In this document: piece by piece, positions 61,664 to 64,000 of the stretch
Layout of the letters: the number at the start of each line of letters is the position of its first letter
How positions within the stretch are numbered: the first letter of the stretch is position 1
From: CAVVYW01 sp963752605
GTDB lineage: Bacteria > Actinomycetota > Thermoleophilia > Solirubrobacterales > 70-9
Reading direction: 5' to 3'
NCBI GenBank assembly: GCA_963752605.1
Contig: CAVVYW010000005.1
Coordinates: forward strand, 310,001 to 374,000
DNA length: 64,000 nt
Translations under genes and position numbers: made by a program
The notes under the pieces: model-generated
Seen by the model: only the letters and a program-made list of their open reading frames with translations
Told to the model about the DNA's origin: nothing
Databases searched by the model: none

Positions 61664-62266
61664 ATGATCGCCTCGATCAGCGGCGAGGTTCTCGTCCGCA
61701 GGGCCGACCACGTGGTGATCGACGCCGGCGGCGTCGGCTACCGGCTCGCGGTCTCGGCCGAGACCCTGAAGGCGGTGCCCGCGCGCGGCAAGCAGGCAAT
61801 GCTGCACGCCGAGCTCGTCGCCCGTGACGATGCGCTGAGCCTCTACGGCTTCGCAAGCGAGGAGGAGCGCGACCTCTTCGGACACCTGACTTCGGTGGGC
61901 GGGGTGGGGCCCAAGGTCGCGATGGCCGCCCTCTCTGGCGGCCCGGTGCGCGAGCTGCTCCGCGCCATCGCCGCCGGCGACGCGAAGCGCTTCCAGGCGG
62001 TGCCGGGGATCGGGAAGCGGACCGCGGAGCGGATCATCGTCGAGCTGCGCGAGAAGGTGGCCGGGGAGATCGAGGGCGATGCCGGTGGCGCTGCGGCGGC
62101 GGGCGAGGGGGAGGAGGACCCGCGCTCTCTCGCCCGCGAGGGTCTTCTCAACCTCGGATACTCGCCGGCGGAGGCCGAGAAGCTGCTCGGCAAGGCCGAG
62201 GGGGAGAGCCCCGAGGAGATCGTCCAATCCGCGCTGCGCAGCGCGGCGGGGGCGAAGGCGGCATGA
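61664..62266 (+). CDS. ruvA: Holliday junction helicase subunit RuvA
   Basis: 200 residues from the ATG at 61664. MIASISGEVLVRRADHVVID is the OB-fold start; VGGVGPKVAMAAL and VPGIGKRTAERIIVELREK are the helix-hairpin-helix motifs. The C-terminal UBA-like domain (LLNLGYSPAEAEKLL) contacts RuvB. Confidence 0.95.
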   Translation: MIASISGEVLVRRADHVVIDAGGVGYRLAVSAETLKAVPARGKQAMLHAELVARDDALSLYGFASEEERDLFGHLTSVGGVGPKVAMAALSGGPVRELLRAIAAGDAKRFQAVPGIGKRTAERIIVELREKVAGEIEGDAGGAAAAGEGEEDPRSLAREGLLNLGYSPAEAEKLLGKAEGESPEEIVQSALRSAAGAKAA

Positions 62267-62279
62267 GGCGGGGTCCGTG

Positions 62280-63401
62280 ATGGTGGAGCCGGGCAAGGGG
62301 ATCCGCACGCCGGGTGTCGACGATGACACGATCAAGGTTGCCAAGGCGACGGCGCCCTCACCGGCCGGCCCCGGAAGCGAAGCTGAGGAGCCGGCCGTTG
62401 ATGTTCGGCAGGAGCTGGCGGGTGATGAGGATTTCGATCGCTCCCTTCGGCCGCCCACGCTGGCGGACTTCGTCAACCAGGCGCAGGTCACCGACCAGCT
62501 CGCGATCTTCATCGAGGCCGCGCGGCGGCGCGGCGAGGCGCTCGACCATGTCCTGCTCGCCGGACCGCCGGGGCTCGGCAAGACCTCCCTCGCGCACATC
62601 ATCGCCGCGGAGCTCGAGAAGCCGATGGTGCAGACCGCCGGGCCGGCCCTCGAGCGCAAGGCCGACATCGCCGCCTTCCTGACCGCCCTGGAGCCCGGCA
62701 GCGTCTTCTTCATCGACGAGGTCCACCGGCTGGGTCGCGCAGTCGAGGAGACGCTCTATCCGGCGATGGAGGACCGTCGCCTCCCGGTGGTCCTCGGCCA
62801 GGGGGCGGGGGCGCGCACCGTGACCCTCGACCTGCCGCCCTTCACCCTGATCGGCGCGACCACGCGCACCGGACTGCTCACCACGCCGCTTCGAGACCGC
62901 TTCGGCGTCTGCCACCGCCTCGAGCACTACGACCCGGGCGACCTGAAGAGCATCGTGATGCGCTCGGCCGACATCCTCGGCGTCGAGGTCACCGACGAAG
63001 GCGCCGAGGCGATCGCCGGCCGGGCCAGGGGGACCCCGCGCGTCGCCAACCGCCTGCTGCGCAGGGTCCGTGACTTCACCGAGGTGAAGGGGCGCGGCGC
63101 GATCGACGGCGAGGTGGCCACTGAGGCGCTCGAGATGCTCGAGGTGGACGGCGCCGGCCTCGACCGCCACGACCGCCAGTTCCTGCAGACGATCGCCTCG
63201 AAGTTCAGCGGTGGGCCGGTGGGCCTCTCAACCCTCGCGGTGTCGATCGGGGAGGAGGCCGACACGATCGAGGACGTCTTCGAGCCCTACCTGCTCCAGC
63301 AGGGGCTCGTGAAGCGCACGCCGCGCGGCCGGGTCCTCACCGAACGGGCCTACGAGCATCTCGGCCTTCCGGTTCCGGAGGGCATGGCGAGCCTGTTCTA
63401 G
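62280..63401 (+). CDS. ruvB: Holliday junction ATPase subunit RuvB
   Basis: 373 residues from the ATG at 62280 (a GTG at 62277 is adjacent). An N-terminal extension of about 45 residues precedes the core LRPPTLADFVNQAQVTDQL. Walker A is LLAGPPGLGKTSLAH, Walker B FFIDEVHRL, sensor 1 IGATTRTGLL, and RGTPRVANRLLRRVRDF lies in the C-terminal winged helix. It drives branch migration. Confidence 0.96.
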   Translation: MVEPGKGIRTPGVDDDTIKVAKATAPSPAGPGSEAEEPAVDVRQELAGDEDFDRSLRPPTLADFVNQAQVTDQLAIFIEAARRRGEALDHVLLAGPPGLGKTSLAHIIAAELEKPMVQTAGPALERKADIAAFLTALEPGSVFFIDEVHRLGRAVEETLYPAMEDRRLPVVLGQGAGARTVTLDLPPFTLIGATTRTGLLTTPLRDRFGVCHRLEHYDPGDLKSIVMRSADILGVEVTDEGAEAIAGRARGTPRVANRLLRRVRDFTEVKGRGAIDGEVATEALEMLEVDGAGLDRHDRQFLQTIASKFSGGPVGLSTLAVSIGEEADTIEDVFEPYLLQQGLVKRTPRGRVLTERAYEHLGLPVPEGMASLF

Positions 63402-63442
63402 CCTCACCGCCTCTTTAGGCGGTTGGCTAGCCTTGGGCACGC

Positions 63443-63928
63443 ATGCCTTACTTCATCTGTCCCAATTGCGGGAACCGGGAGCTGAGCGGGGAGAGGACGG
63501 CCGGATTCTCGTCGCGGCCCAAGGGCTGCTCCAAGTGCGGCTTCGGCTTTCTCTTCGAGCTGCTCGACGACTACATGCCCGCCCCCGGCGCCGCCTTCTT
63601 CACCTGCGATCAGGAGGGACGCGTACTCGACCTGGGCAAGGGAGCGTTCGAGCTCACGGGCCTCAAGGACGACGACGTGATCGGCCGTCCCGTCCGGGAT
63701 GTGCTGGGACTCAAGTGGATCGACCCGGGCGATGGCGGCAAGGCTGCGGACACCGACAAGAACGGGACGACGGATCCGATCGAGACGACGCTCGAGTGGG
63801 GGGTGCGCTCGCTCGGCAAGCGCGTCGCGGTCCAAGCCGAGGGGGACCTCCCCACGGAAGCCGTCGCGGACCTCTTCCCCGCCTATGACGACGACGGCGG
63901 GCTGCTGCTCGTCCTGACCCCGGAGTAG
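63443..63928 (+). CDS. Zinc-ribbon plus PAS-like sensor protein
   Basis: 161 residues. The N-terminus is a CxxC zinc ribbon (FICPNCGNRELSG, GCSKCGFGFLFEL). Then a PAS-like segment follows: FFTCDQEGRVLDLGKGAFELTG and DDDVIGRPVRDVLGL. Small actinobacterial proteins of this kind occur near ruv genes. No kinase or output domain is present. Confidence 0.6.
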   Translation: MPYFICPNCGNRELSGERTAGFSSRPKGCSKCGFGFLFELLDDYMPAPGAAFFTCDQEGRVLDLGKGAFELTGLKDDDVIGRPVRDVLGLKWIDPGDGGKAADTDKNGTTDPIETTLEWGVRSLGKRVAVQAEGDLPTEAVADLFPAYDDDGGLLLVLTPE

Positions 63929-63937
63929 GCGCTCCTC

Positions 63938-64000
63938 TTGAGCAACCGCCGCCGCAATCTCTTCGTCCTGCTCTTCGTCGTGGGACTGGTCGCCGCCTCA
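63938..64000 (+). CDS. secD: Probable SecD, 5' end only
   Basis: 21 codons are visible from the TTG at 63938 (MSNRRRNLFVLLFVVGLVAAS), a cationic start followed by a membrane helix running off the window. The usual order ruvC-ruvA-ruvB-secD-secF in many bacteria makes SecD, a Sec translocase accessory subunit, the likely identity. The visible length does not prove it. Confidence 0.5.
   Translation, partial: MSNRRRNLFVLLFVVGLVAAS

Overview
The window is very GC-rich and reads as a chromosomal segment of an actinobacterium, most likely class Thermoleophilia (Solirubrobacterales or a relative). Two things point there. First, the gene order tlyA-nadK-recN-steA-steB/mctB-pyrG-NUDIX-xerD matches the order I recall from mycobacteria and corynebacteria. 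Second, several secreted proteins end in lysine/arginine-rich tails with spaced cysteines, a feature I associate with this class. No phage, transposase, integrase or CRISPR array is visible.

Layout. 1-5.5 kb: the end of a secreted PHP-type metallohydrolase, two RibD/DHFR-like reductases, and two secreted proteins (one a YVTN beta-propeller). 5.5-10.8 kb: translation and isoprenoid housekeeping genes (efp, a lipoprotein, nusB, xseB, a polyprenyl synthase, dxs). 10.8-17.6 kb: accessory genes (LVIVD-type secreted protein, membrane protein plus cyclopropane-fatty-acid-type methyltransferase, MFS exporter, small HNH protein, SnoaL-like protein, small membrane protein). 17.7-33.4 kb: the conserved block tlyA, nadK, recN, steA, steB/mctB, an MraY/WecA-like transferase, pyrG, an M20 peptidase, DUF3866-NUDIX, then xerD, mutM, a P1 peptidase and recO. 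A DHFR/ArsR/SRPBCC module interrupts this block. 33.4-43.7 kb: cupin, SDR, dgt-type HD hydrolase, dnaG, an HTH-HNH protein, tRNA-Asn, two glycosyltransferases, a second SDR, a thioredoxin-like lipoprotein, an HPt protein and a tRNA with a CAT anticodon. 43.9-50.4 kb: an envelope module made of a two-component system, a VanY-like carboxypeptidase, two lipoproteins and a MacAB-like ABC exporter. 50.4-54.6 kb: a diguanylate cyclase behind a 0.56 kb structured intergenic region, a lipoprotein, a membrane protein, a hydrolase and an RpiR-type regulator. 54.8-64 kb: pdxS-pdxT, an M29 aminopeptidase, yebC flanked by two P-domain-like secreted proteins, ruvC-ruvA-ruvB, a zinc-ribbon/PAS-like protein and the first codons of a probable secD.

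How the genes work together. Most loci are tight operons with TGATG, ATGA or GTGA junctions, and many convergent pairs share their stop codons in a CTAG or similar overlap. The recombination and repair genes (recN, recO, mutM, xerD, ruvCAB), the CTP and PLP biosynthesis genes and the MEP pathway genes are all core functions.

Sequence quality. Five ordinary genes (efp, a lipoprotein with two breaks, steB/mctB, a glycosyltransferase and pdxT) carry apparent single-base frame breaks. A sixth pair (DUF3866 and NUDIX) is fused through a lost stop. This density in housekeeping genes looks more like consensus indel error than biology.

The items most worth following up are the shared Cys/basic C-terminal tails on unrelated secreted proteins, the structured leader upstream of the diguanylate cyclase, the decayed duplicate of the efp start flanking the beta-propeller gene, and the tRNA-adjacent VanY/MacAB-like envelope module with its internal tandem duplication.
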